Origin: Emiliania huxleyi CCMP1516
Taxonomy: Eukaryota; Haptophyta; Isochrysidales; Noelaerhabdaceae
Length of the DNA stretch: 25,375 bases
Assembly (NCBI RefSeq): GCF_000372725.1
Contig: NW_005200722.1
Span: 1-25,375, forward strand
Reading direction: 5' to 3'
In this document: piece after piece, positions 17,493 through 25,107 of the stretch
Position numbering within the stretch: the first letter of the stretch is position 1
How the letters are laid out: each line of letters opens with the position of its first letter
Position numbers and translations under genes: made by a program
The notes under the pieces: model-generated
What the model was told of the DNA's origin: nothing
What the model saw: the letters and a program-made list of their open reading frames with translations, nothing else
The model's database searches: none

Positions 17493-17976
17493 GGATGTCA
17501 TGTCCACATGTGCAACAACAAAAACAAGTGTTAGATTTGTTTGGTATTGCTAAAAATCTCTCTCATGTGCATGGACATGTGCAGGTGCAGGTGCATGCAA
17601 TTGTTCGGCTGAGGGCTAACTAACAAACAAGCTGCCGAGCCCAAATCACTGCAATTGCGAGTCGCAGCAATGTTCGGGCTCCTACCCGGAGTGGGGGTGA
17701 ATGCATATCGCGCCAAAATCTGCAGAAAAGGATTTAAACTCCTAGCTATATCTAGCTAGGCATTAGCCCCCTTGTTTGAGAGAGAGTGTGTCAGACACAC
17801 AGGTAGGTAGTAGGTAGGAGAGTGAGGGACCAGCCCCGTACAGCTAAGAGCTCGAACCCACAGCAAGCAGCGTTGTGCTCGGTGGCAGGGCGAGGGTGGG
17901 CTTTGGAAGGAGGGGCGGTGGTGAAGGGGGGGGCGAGACGGCCGGCTGGTAAGACGGGCAGGGCTCACATCTTTAC
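17493..17976. other. Lower-GC intergenic region upstream of the PRPP-synthetase-like gene
   Basis: It includes an inverted repeat at 17741-17760 (CCTAGCT, ATATCT spacer, AGCTAGG) and a GGTAGGTAGTAGG run near 17801-17818. It should contain the promoter of the plus-strand gene at 17977. No gene seen. Confidence 0.45.
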
Positions 17977-20132
17977 ATGGCGGAGCCCTCCGACATTGTC
18001 CTCATCGCCGCCACTGGCGCTGAGTCCCTCACCGACGAGATAGGCGGCATCCTCGGCATTCCGCCCGCCGCCATTGACGCGGAGGACGCCGACGGCGAAA
18101 CGCACCTCCGCCTGCCATGCAACGTGCGGCTGCGCGACACGTACGTGGTGGCGTGCCTGGGCGGCGCGGGCGTCAACCGCTTCTTCGTGGAGCTCTCGCT
18201 CATCGTCTCCGGCCTGCGCCGCGCGAGCGCCGCGCGCATCACCGCAGTGCTGCCGTACTACGCGTACGGGCGGCAGGCGCGCAAGCACACGTCGCGCGTT
18301 CCCATCTCGGCGGCGGACGTTGCGTCGCTGCTGGAGGAGATGGGCGTCGACGGCGTGCTCACGCTCGACCTGCACAAGGAGGAGATCGCCGGCTTCTTCT
18401 CGCCGCGCTGCCACTTTGCCTCCGCCTCGTGCCAGCCCGCCGCCGCGCGCTACCTGCACACGCAGCGCCAACTTCGGCGGCCGGTGGTCGTCGCGCCGCA
18501 CGCGTCCGGCGTGACGCTCGCAAAGGCCTTCTTCGACTCGCTCGCGGAGCTGCACGCGTCGGGCGACGGAGGCTCGCGCTTCGCTTCTCCGAGAGCGGGC
18601 GCTGCGCCGACGCTGGCGATGCTGCTGCCACACAAGGCGTCTGGGAGCGAGCGGAGGCGCCTGGAGGTCGTCGGGGGTTCCGCGATTGCACGCGTCGGTG
18701 TGAGGCCATGCCTGCTTGGATAATCAGGCACCTGGAGCTCATCGGGGAGGTGCGAGGGCAGGACGCGATCATCGTCGACGACATCATCGACTCGGGAAAG
18801 ACAATCGCACGCTGCTCCGAGGCGTTGCTCGAGGCGGGCGCTGCCCGAGTCTTCGCCGTCGCCACCCACGGCATCTTCTCGGAGGAGTCGCTCCGCATCA
18901 TCGCCGTCTCCGACGTGACGACGGTGGTCGTGGCCAACCTCGGGCCCCGCCCGCCCAAGTGATCCAGTGCGAGTGACGGGCTCATCGCTTCCTATCGCTT
19001 CCTCAGGCGGTCGTGACAAACTCGGTCCCGTTCTCCGTGCCGCGCGACCACCCGGTGCGCCGCAAGCTGGTCGTGCTCTCTCTCAGCTCACTCTCGGCTC
19101 CCCCTCGGCTCACCCTCGGCTCACCTTGGTCGCCCTCGGCTCATATCAGCTCTCACCCTCGGCGCATCTCGGCGCATCTCGGCTCATGTCTCCTCCGCGC
19201 GTCAGGTGCGCCGCAAGCTGGTCGTGCTCTCCGCGGCGCCCGTGCTCGCGCACCAGGCGAGCCACGCCAAATCACTCAAAACGGGCACCTCGGGTTGGGA
19301 GGCTGGTAGTGGGAGTTGGTTGGCCAATGCCGACTCACAGGTGGCCAAGCTGGCTCGGCTGCCACCGCCATCGCTCGACCAGATGGCGGCCACCTTTCCG
19401 ATGACGGGCTCGTTCTTTGACCAGCGCCGCTCACGGCATCCCCGCCGCTCGAGATGAGAGGCGGGGAGATGTAGCATCCCGGCCGCTCGAGATGTGGGGA
19501 GATACGGGGAGATACGGGGAGATGTAGCATCCCGGCCGCTCGAGCTAGCACCACGGGCCTCGCCTTGTGAGTCGGAGGGGGCGACGCACTGTCGCTTCGT
19601 AGGCAGCTTGGCCGGTCGAGCTCGTCGGGCGTGGTCTCGCCGCTGCGCGAGAGGGCGCAGGCGCTGCACTTGCGAGCGTACCAGGAGGAGATCGGCGTGG
19701 GCGGCGCCGAAGGCGACATCACGCGCACACACGCACGTGCCACCGCACTCTCACGCACGCGCACGCACACCCACGCACGACACACGCGCACTGTGCGTCG
19801 CACTGTCTTGACTGCTCTGGGGCTGCCTGTCTCGCGAGGGGTAGCCCGGCCCTTGCCCCACGCGAGCGTGCGGAGAAGCACCTCGCACCCGACCTCACCG
19901 CAGGCAGCATCTCGGCCGAGACAGACCCGAGATGACCCGAGGTGACCCGAGGTGCGATGACCCCACCCTAGGCAACATCTCGGACGAGGCGGAGATGGGC
20001 TCGGAGGGCAGCCGCGACGCGGACCGCGACGCCGACTTGCACGCCGACCTGGAAGCGTGCATGGTCGACCTCGCCTCCTGCTCCGGACCGCCGCGCAGCG
20101 CACACGACCTCGCGTCGCTGTCGAGCGGGTAG
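17977..20132 (+). CDS. Ribose-phosphate pyrophosphokinase (PRPP synthetase)-like protein, multi-exon
   Basis: Homology places exon 1 at 17977-18666, exon 2 at 18738-18923, exon 3 at 19007-19054 and exon 4 from 19206. The N-domain has DADGETHLRL, NVRLRDTYVV, LRRASAARITAVLPYYAYG and SRVPISAADVASLL; then LTLDLHKEEIAGFF, the PRPP loop VDDIIDSGKTI, FAVATHGIFS and VTNSVPF...KLVVLSAAPVLA. PRPP synthetase makes PRPP from ribose-5-phosphate and ATP for nucleotide, His and Trp synthesis. Departures: RQA instead of RQD in the ATP region, K-E-E after the DLH histidine, and GKT in the PRPP loop, so activity is uncertain. After exon 4 the usual C-terminus is missing. Possible extra exons 19607-19736 and 19972-20132 (acidic, ending at a TAG) are in compatible phase but unproven. 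Confidence 0.8.
18667..18737 (+). other. Predicted intron 1 of the PRPP-synthetase-like gene
   Basis: 71 nt, phase 0, donor CTGGAG|GTCGTC, acceptor CTGGAG|CTCATC. Splicing restores the conserved RRRLE-LIGEVRGQDAIIVDD segment across the frame change. The junctions sit in two copies of a 17-nt segment (18660-18676 and 18731-18747; 15 of 17 identical). Confidence 0.7.
18924..19006 (+). other. Predicted intron 2 of the PRPP-synthetase-like gene
   Basis: 83 nt, phase 0, donor GACG|GTGGTC, acceptor CCTCAG|GCGGTC. It joins SDVTT to AVVTNSVPF, the expected PRPP-synthetase strand. The first bases of the intron (GTGGTCGTGGCCAAC) resemble the first bases of exon 3 (GCGGTCGTGACAAAC): 12 of 15, then 7 of 8 after a one-base gap. 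Confidence 0.75.
19055..19205 (+). other. Predicted intron 3 of the PRPP-synthetase-like gene
   Basis: 151 nt, phase 0, donor CACCCG|GTGCGC, acceptor CGTCAG|GTGCGC. The first 26 nt of the intron (19055-19080) are identical to the first 26 nt of exon 4 (19206-19231). Only the second copy continues into conserved sequence (LVVLSAAPVLA); the first runs into a CTCGGCTCA-type minisatellite that fills most of the intron. Confidence 0.8.
19443..19548 (+). repeat. Short minisatellite
   Basis: GATGTAGCATCCCGGCCGC occurs twice, linked by three GGGGAGATAC-like units and flanked by CCGCTCGAG boxes. It falls within a likely intron or 3' part of the PRPP-synthetase-like gene. Confidence 0.8.
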
Positions 20133-20540
20133 CCGCCCGGGGGGCGCGATTCCCTCGAGCCCCCCTGCTGCTTTTCTTACTGTATTGGATTTTGCAGCCC
20201 CCCCCCGGGGGGGGGCACGACAGAGTCACGCACACTACTAGTGATCACTACTCACTAGATGAGCTCTACATCGCGATTTTTTTCGAGCTCAGACGGCAGC
20301 GAGCGACTTTTGCCTGCAGACGTAACTCGGCCTCTGGCCGCCGACAGCGCCTAACTCGGGGTCTGGGGCGGAGCCCCAGCCTGGGGTCTGGGGCTGGCAG
20401 CCCCAGCGGGGTGCGGGGCAGAGCCCCGCGAAGAAAATTTTGCATTTTTAGCGCCAAAAACCGACCAAAAATAGGCTGTGAGCTGCTGCCCAAGAGCCCC
20501 CGTCTAGAGCGCAATGTAGAAATCTCGTACAATAGTCACA
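20133..20540. other. Spacer with a C9G9 palindrome and three GC hairpins
   Basis: 20198-20215 is a perfect C9G9 palindrome. Three hairpins follow: 20363-20379 (CTGGGGC/GCCCCAG, 3-nt loop), 20388-20406 (CTGGGGCTG/CAGCCCCAG, 1-nt centre) and 20413-20429 (GCGGGGC/GCCCCGC, 3-nt loop). I see no coding signal. The hairpins may form a structured RNA 3' end or a remnant of a repeat family. Confidence 0.6.
20270..20287 (+). repeat. 18-bp inverted repeat, left copy
   Basis: ATCGCGATTTTTTTCGAG is the exact reverse complement of 21729-21746. The pair brackets the CA microsatellite and the minus-strand gene at 20628-21442. Confidence 0.8.
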
Positions 20541-20541
20541 C

Positions 20542-20542
<1 letters not shown>

Positions 20543-20600
<58 letters not shown>
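20543..20600 (+). repeat. (AC)n microsatellite
   Basis: 29 AC units, located 27 bp beyond the stop codon of the minus-strand gene at 20628. Confidence 0.98.
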
Positions 20601-20602
<2 letters not shown>

Positions 20603-20627
20603 TTCATACTCATGCAGTGTGTACAGA

Positions 20628-21442
20628 TCACTTCCGTCGCTGACGCTTCGACATGGCCGCTACTGGCTTGGCTGCTGGCTTGGCTGCTGGCGGCTTGCGC
20701 CGTGCGGACCCCTTGGCTGCCGGCTTGGCCCCCCGCCCTGCCCGCGCCGGTGCTGGCGCATGCAATGATGGGCCATCGTCATCACTGCTGTCTGGCGGGC
20801 GCGTCGGCGGTGCTCGAGGCGGTGCAGCCTTACGCTTCCCTGCACGCTGCGCGGGTGCGGGTGCGGGTGCGGGTGCGGGGGCGGGTGCGGGCGCCTCGCC
20901 GTCGCTCTCGTCCTCGTCCTCGTCCTCGGACTCGTCGCACGAGGTCTCCTCCATGTAGCCCGCATGCTCCTCCTCGGCTCCTTCTAGCGCCTCCAAGTGC
21001 TCCACGTGCAATCTCCAGCCTAGATCAAGTCCTCCTTCACACCCCCCCAACTCACCCACAAAGCCACCTCTTCCTCGGTCCAACGCAGCGCCTCAAGCCG
21101 TGCCTGCTCCTGGTTGACTGTCGCAAGCCGCTGCTCATGGAGCAGCGGCTGCTCCTCGTGCTCGTGATCTGATGAAAGCTCGGCATCGCTCAGCGCTTGC
21201 GCCATCGGGACGTCAGCCTCTGCCGCCGGAGCGGCGGCCTCGGACTGCATCGCTGGGTCTGCAGCTCCGTCGACCTCCTCGGTGGGAGGGTCGGCGGCGG
21301 GCGGGTCAGCGGCGGCGCCGTCGGCAGTGGCGTCCACTGGAGCACCGCCTGTGCGCACACCAAAGTGGATTAGGAAGGCGTTCTTGGCGGCACGTGTCCA
21401 CCCCTTTGGCTTGGGGCCGCCTGCACCGCGTCGATGGAGCAT
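20628..21442 (-). CDS. Nuclear-type protein with acidic and Lys/Ala/Pro-rich regions, two exons
   Basis: Exon 1 runs from an ATG at 21440-21442 to 21056 (129 residues) and ends at a strong donor, TGG|GTGAGT. Exon 2 likely starts at 20999 (acceptor GTGGAG|CACTTG; 20990 is an alternative) and ends at 20628, giving about 252 residues. Exon 1 has [20 protein letters not shown] near the start, a long Ala/Asp/Pro linker and a helix ending [15 protein letters not shown], reminiscent of the start of a SANT/Myb-like helix but too short to call. Exon 2 has an acidic run ([15 protein letters not shown]), an Ala-Pro dipeptide repeat, SSDDD and a histone-H1-like AAKPAAKP basic tail ending SKRQRRK. The acidic-then-basic build and NLS-like tail suggest a chromatin or nucleolar role, which is inference. 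Confidence 0.6.
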
Positions 21443-21981
21443 TGGCAATGCCGCGCGGCGCCTACGAATGGTTCGGGAACGCCGCCCATGGGAACGGCGC
21501 TCTCGGCAGAGCTTTCGTGGCGGGGAGACGGCTGCCCGGAGGTGCCCGGAGCGCTCTCCCGGCTCACTGAGAGGGGAGATGGCGGATTTTTTTACATGGG
21601 TCGGGAGGGCAGCTCACGGCGGTCACGCAGCGCGCACCTTGAGTCGCGAGGGCGATGCGGCGACGGTTACCCGACGTCGGACGGACCGTCCACAGTGGTG
21701 CCAGGGTGCAGGCATGAATGGGTCTGACCTCGAAAAAAATCGCGATCTACATCGAGATGTTAAATAGCTTTGTGTTTGCAAACCAGCGCGCCCGCATGTG
21801 CGCATCTAGACTCATCTAGTATATCTCTGACCTCACATAATCGAGAGGTGGCTGCTGCGGAGCCTGGACGGTTCACGCCCAGACCTCTGGCCTCTCATAC
21901 CTACGATGGTGAACACTCGTACAGACCTCCTCCCCTACCGAGTAGTGGACTGGTACACGCGAGACAGGCGCGGGCCCGCTC
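21443..21981. other. Intergenic, no gene recognised
   Basis: The left part is presumably the promoter of the minus-strand gene that starts at 21442. The right copy of the 18-bp inverted repeat is at 21729-21746. Lower-GC sequence surrounds 21720-21850. The short frames have no motifs. Confidence 0.45.
21729..21746 (-). repeat. 18-bp inverted repeat, right copy
   Basis: CTCGAAAAAAATCGCGAT on the plus strand, the reverse complement of 20270-20287. A TCTACATCG motif lies next to both copies in direct orientation. Confidence 0.8.
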
Positions 21982-22788
21982 CTAGTCCGAACTATCCTTC
22001 TCCAGGTCGGCCGCCATCCGGCGCCGCACCTGCTCGCTCAGCCTCTCCCCCCGCCGCGCAGGAGACGCCTCCCCCGCCTCCGCGGCGGCCTTGGCGGCGG
22101 CAGCCGCCGCCGACGCCGCCGCTCGCGCAAAGTCCCTCTCCGCCCTGGCCTTTTGGCACTCGGCAAAGTCTCGCTCCTCCTCGGCCGCTCTCGCGCGCGC
22201 CTCGGCGGCCGCGAGTCGCCCCTTGGCCGCCGCCGCCTGAGGACAGGGGCAGGGGGCAAGGCACACTCCTCCACACGGACTCCTCCACACGGCCATGGCC
22301 ATGGTTGCGGAGGGCCTGTCGTGGGTGGGTGGGTGGAGGGGGGCCCCGCGTCTCCGCGCCCAAAGCCGTGCGCCCGTCACTGCGTGCACACAATGCGCCA
22401 GTGCAGCGCGTGTGGGCTGACTAGCCAGTCCTCAGATCGCCTGCTTGTGCTTGTGCTGCCGGAGACTGCTCGCTTTTGCGGCCGCCGCCCTCGCCTCCGC
22501 CTCCGCACGCGCCACCTTGGCCTGCGCCGTGAACGGCTTCGAAGTCAGGCCGTGGGACGGCGGTCTCGAGAGGTGGCTTCAGAGCGTGGATGCGAGGGCT
22601 AGGAATCTCGTGAAGGCAGCGGAGTGCAGCGGAGTGCGCGTCCTCTCTCGACCGCCGGTCGGAGTGCTGCGGCCGGTCGACAGCATCTACGCCGGCGGGC
22701 CTCCGCCTCCGCCTTCGCCCTCGCGACCTTCTCACGCAGCTCCGTCTCCTTCCGTCGCTGGTCCGTCGTCTTCTTTGCCGGCTTGGAC
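21982..22788 (-). CDS. Coiled-coil Ala/Glu/Arg-rich protein, partial multi-exon model
   Basis: Three exon-like pieces are visible. Piece A (22788 to about 22728) follows an acceptor GCGCAG|G and reads SKPAKKTTDQRRKETELREK. Piece B (around 22515-22437) reads VARAEAEARAAAAKASSLRQ and ends at a TGA. Piece C (22236-21982) follows a good polypyrimidine acceptor (CTGTCCTCAG|GCGG); its 84 residues start AAAAKGRLAAAEARARAAEEE and end MAADLEKDSSD. A could join C directly in phase 0, or pass through B. The heptad-like Ala/Glu/Arg pattern predicts a long coiled coil. No named family is assigned; upstream exons and the start codon are not resolved. Confidence 0.5.
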
Positions 22789-22952
22789 CTGCGCACGGCT
22801 GGCAGCGCTCAGAGGTGAGATCTCTGCACGCCCCTCCCGCACCCCCCCCCCCCCGGCTTGCCGCGCTCGCGCCTGCCGCGTCCCCTCGCCGAGAAGCGGC
22901 GCCCGAGGCAGAATGCGACCGAGACGAGGGCGAGCGTGCCTGCTCACCGCGG

Positions 22953-23012
22953 GAGGTGTGAAGAGACGAGGTGTGAAGAGACGAGGTGTGAAGAGACGAG
23001 GTGCGAAGAGAC
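22953..23012 (+). repeat. 15-bp tandem repeat, four copies
   Basis: GAGGTGTGAAGAGAC is repeated four times without gaps; the fourth copy has T to C at position 8. It lies in the presumed upstream region or an intron of the coiled-coil gene. Degenerate GGAGGTGTCTAG-like units continue at about 23080-23175. Confidence 0.9.
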
Positions 23013-23314
23013 GCTCGTCACGAGGGGGGCGGGGCCGGGCGCCTTGATAGAGAGGGTGCGGGAGTCTCAGGCCGAGGAGATGTCTGGGAGGTGTGTAGGA
23101 GCACTGCGCTGGAAGGTGGTCCAGGAAGTGTCTAGGGAGGTGTCTAGGACGTGTCTGGGACATGTCCAGGAGGTGTCTACGAGTGCGCACCTGCCGTCGC
23201 CCACGCGGCTGGATCCGTGGCGTATGCGTGCAGCGCCTCTTGCACTGCGCTGGAGAGGGTCCATGCCTCTGCGATGGGCATGCGCAGGATGACCGCTGAA
23301 GTGTACCTGCGCGA

Positions 23315-23430
23315 GGAGGGAGTGGGAGGGAGGGGGGGGAGACGGGTGGAGGGAGGTGGGAGGGAGGCGGGAGGGAGGTGGGAGGGAGGTGGGAGGTGGG
23401 AGGGAGGTGGGGGAGGCCGGTGGAGGGAGG
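23315..23430 (+). repeat. G-rich minisatellite (GGGAGG family)
   Basis: Runs of GGGAGGTGGGA and GGGAGGCGGGA. The many closely spaced G-tracts could form G-quadruplexes on the plus strand. It lies about 110 bp past the stop of the secreted-protein gene (minus strand). Confidence 0.85.
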
Positions 23431-23541
23431 CATGATGGCGGGGCTGTCGCCAGCGCCGCGGCGCAGACTCGCCGCAGCCCGCATGTTGGTGGTGTGCGCA
23501 GGTGAGTGCGCTGGGAGGTGGGCCCCACTCTCCCGCTGTCT

Positions 23542-24081
23542 CTACCACAAGGTGCGCAGTGTCTTGCGCGCACACCCGTCCACGAGCGCGAACCGAATCC
23601 TCTGGTGCGCAGAGTCGGTGTTGACGACGAGCTTGGTGAGGATCTGCATCTTGCCGACGAGGAGGTCCTGCTCCTGCGCGGCGATCAGGTAGCGCGGCGC
23701 CACGTTCCACCCCTCCTCGCGGTAATTGATGACTCTCTTCCCCGCCTGGTTCATGACGCGGGTCCCATCTGGCAGCGTCGCCCACAGCACGCTAAAGATG
23801 CAGCCGCTGCGCGCACGCTCCATCCAGGCGGTGCCGTTCGGGTGGTCCTCCTTGTCGAGTGTGAGCACCGTCGCGCGGGACGTGACTGCGCGCAGCAGCT
23901 CGCGGTCGTTCTTTTCATAGTCACGTTTGAGCTGCCGGTTGACCTGCTCGAGGTCGATCGAGCCGTGCAGACTGACCTGCTCGTTCCAGGGCACCCACAG
24001 CTTCTCCGCCTCGTCGTCCACGCAGCCGTGGCAGGGGAGGAGGCAGCACGCGAGGGCTAAGAGCAGGGCCATCATGCACAT
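23542..24081 (-). CDS. Small predicted secreted or lumenal protein
   Basis: The ATG at 24079-24081 gives 179 residues and places a good signal peptide at the very start (MCMMALLLALACCLLPCHG, cleavage near 19). An upstream in-frame ATG 18 codons earlier would bury it. The mature part is soluble and mixed α/β in look, with an N-G-T sequon at 82-84, four cysteines in the full length after the signal region's own (20, 94, 170 plus those in the leader) and a repeat-free sequence of normal composition. No domain was recognised. The frame closes with ...RKTLRTLW and a TAG; a GTAGAG at the stop could be a donor, so the C-terminus may extend by splicing. Confidence 0.65.
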   Translation of the reverse strand: MCMMALLLALACCLLPCHGCVDDEAEKLWVPWNEQVSLHGSIDLEQVNRQLKRDYEKNDRELLRAVTSRATVLTLDKEDHPNGTAWMERARSGCIFSVLWATLPDGTRVMNQAGKRVINYREEGWNVAPRYLIAAQEQDLLVGKMQILTKLVVNTDSAHQRIRFALVDGCARKTLRTLW

Positions 24082-24188
24082 GGTAAAAGCCAAGTCCCGA
24101 GTTGATCGCGGTAAAAGAATTTCATGTGCGCACATAGGCACGGGACTGGCGCGCACTGGCACTAACACAGGTACACCACGGGAGCCGC

Positions 24189-24503
24189 CTAAGCGACTCC
24201 CGCGAGGACGGCGAGGCACTTAGCTCCGTGCACTCGACCGCCCTCGCCGCAGGCAAGCTCATTCACAATCTGCTCCGCGATGGCCGTGTGAAGTACGACT
24301 GAGATGCGCTGCTTCTGCAGCCCCAGCCAGCTCTTGGTGGTCCAAGTCACCTCATCGAGGTACTGGGCCCGCGTCAGCTTGTTGGCTGCAGGGTCGAGGG
24401 GCCGCCCCTGAGGCTCCACACCAGGCGTTACGGCCGCCAGTGCCGCCACCGTACCCCCCCCGGGAAGCGCCCGCCGTGTGATGTCTAATGCGAATACGTC
24501 CAT
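24189..24503 (-). CDS. Small hypothetical protein
   Basis: ATG at 24501-24503, TAG at 24189-24191, 104 residues. The composition is protein-like: MDVFALDITRRALPGGG at the start, then LTRAQYLDEVTWTTKSWLGL and a helical end with HTAIAEQIVNELACGEGG. No signal peptide, TM segment or known domain. It ends 107 bp before the start of the secreted-protein ORF on the same strand and could be an independent gene or a first exon. Confidence 0.45.
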   Translation of the reverse strand: MDVFALDITRRALPGGGTVAALAAVTPGVEPQGRPLDPAANKLTRAQYLDEVTWTTKSWLGLQKQRISVVLHTAIAEQIVNELACGEGGRVHGAKCLAVLAGVA

Positions 24504-25107
24504 TGTAAGGCTAAGCACCGAAAGGGAACACCCGTCTAACGATCTTTAGCTGCATACGGTCAGTGGATCTGGGGAGGGGGGGGTGCCGAGCCCCAGGGCA
24601 GGCCAGCGGGCAATACTGGTGGTGTGGGGTCCTGTGTGTGACACATCTGTCATGAATGCAACGCTCTTTCTGTACCTAGGGAGAATGTAGCCCGGGGGCG
24701 CCTCTACATGTTCCGCGCCGCTTTCCAATTCATCGTGAATCAAATGAACGTGTTGGCGCAGGCGGCCGGGCCGTCTCCCGTTGATCTCTGGATCTGTGGA
24801 CCCACCTTCTCTGAAAACATAAACAAAAACTCTCCGCGAAACGATGCGGAAAACAGCCAAAAGCAGCCTGCGAGAGCGGCGCGTCGCGCGCCGCTGACCT
24901 CGTGCGGTTGTGTGCCATCATCCAATACTGATCTAAAACCTGTGCTGGGGAATTCGTGTTCACAGCCGTCCCGACCAGAAGCGCCACCTTTCCTGCTCTC
25001 GCACCTGATGCTGCTTCCCCGCGCCCCCGCCTTGGCGGGCGTATTGCCACGAAGGCGTGCCATGCCACCTCACGCTCCATCTCGTCGCTCTCCCGTCGAG
25101 CACAGTC
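24504..25107. other. Intergenic between the small ORF and the right-edge kinase
   Basis: Minus-strand frames cover parts of this interval but lack ATG starts and motifs. It should contain the 3' region of the kinase transcript and the promoter of the ORF at 24503. I see no RNA gene. Confidence 0.4.

Noticed and set aside
18359..19019. Minus-strand ORFs opposite the PRPP-synthetase-like exons
   Set aside because: Antisense shadows of clearly conserved plus-strand coding sequence.
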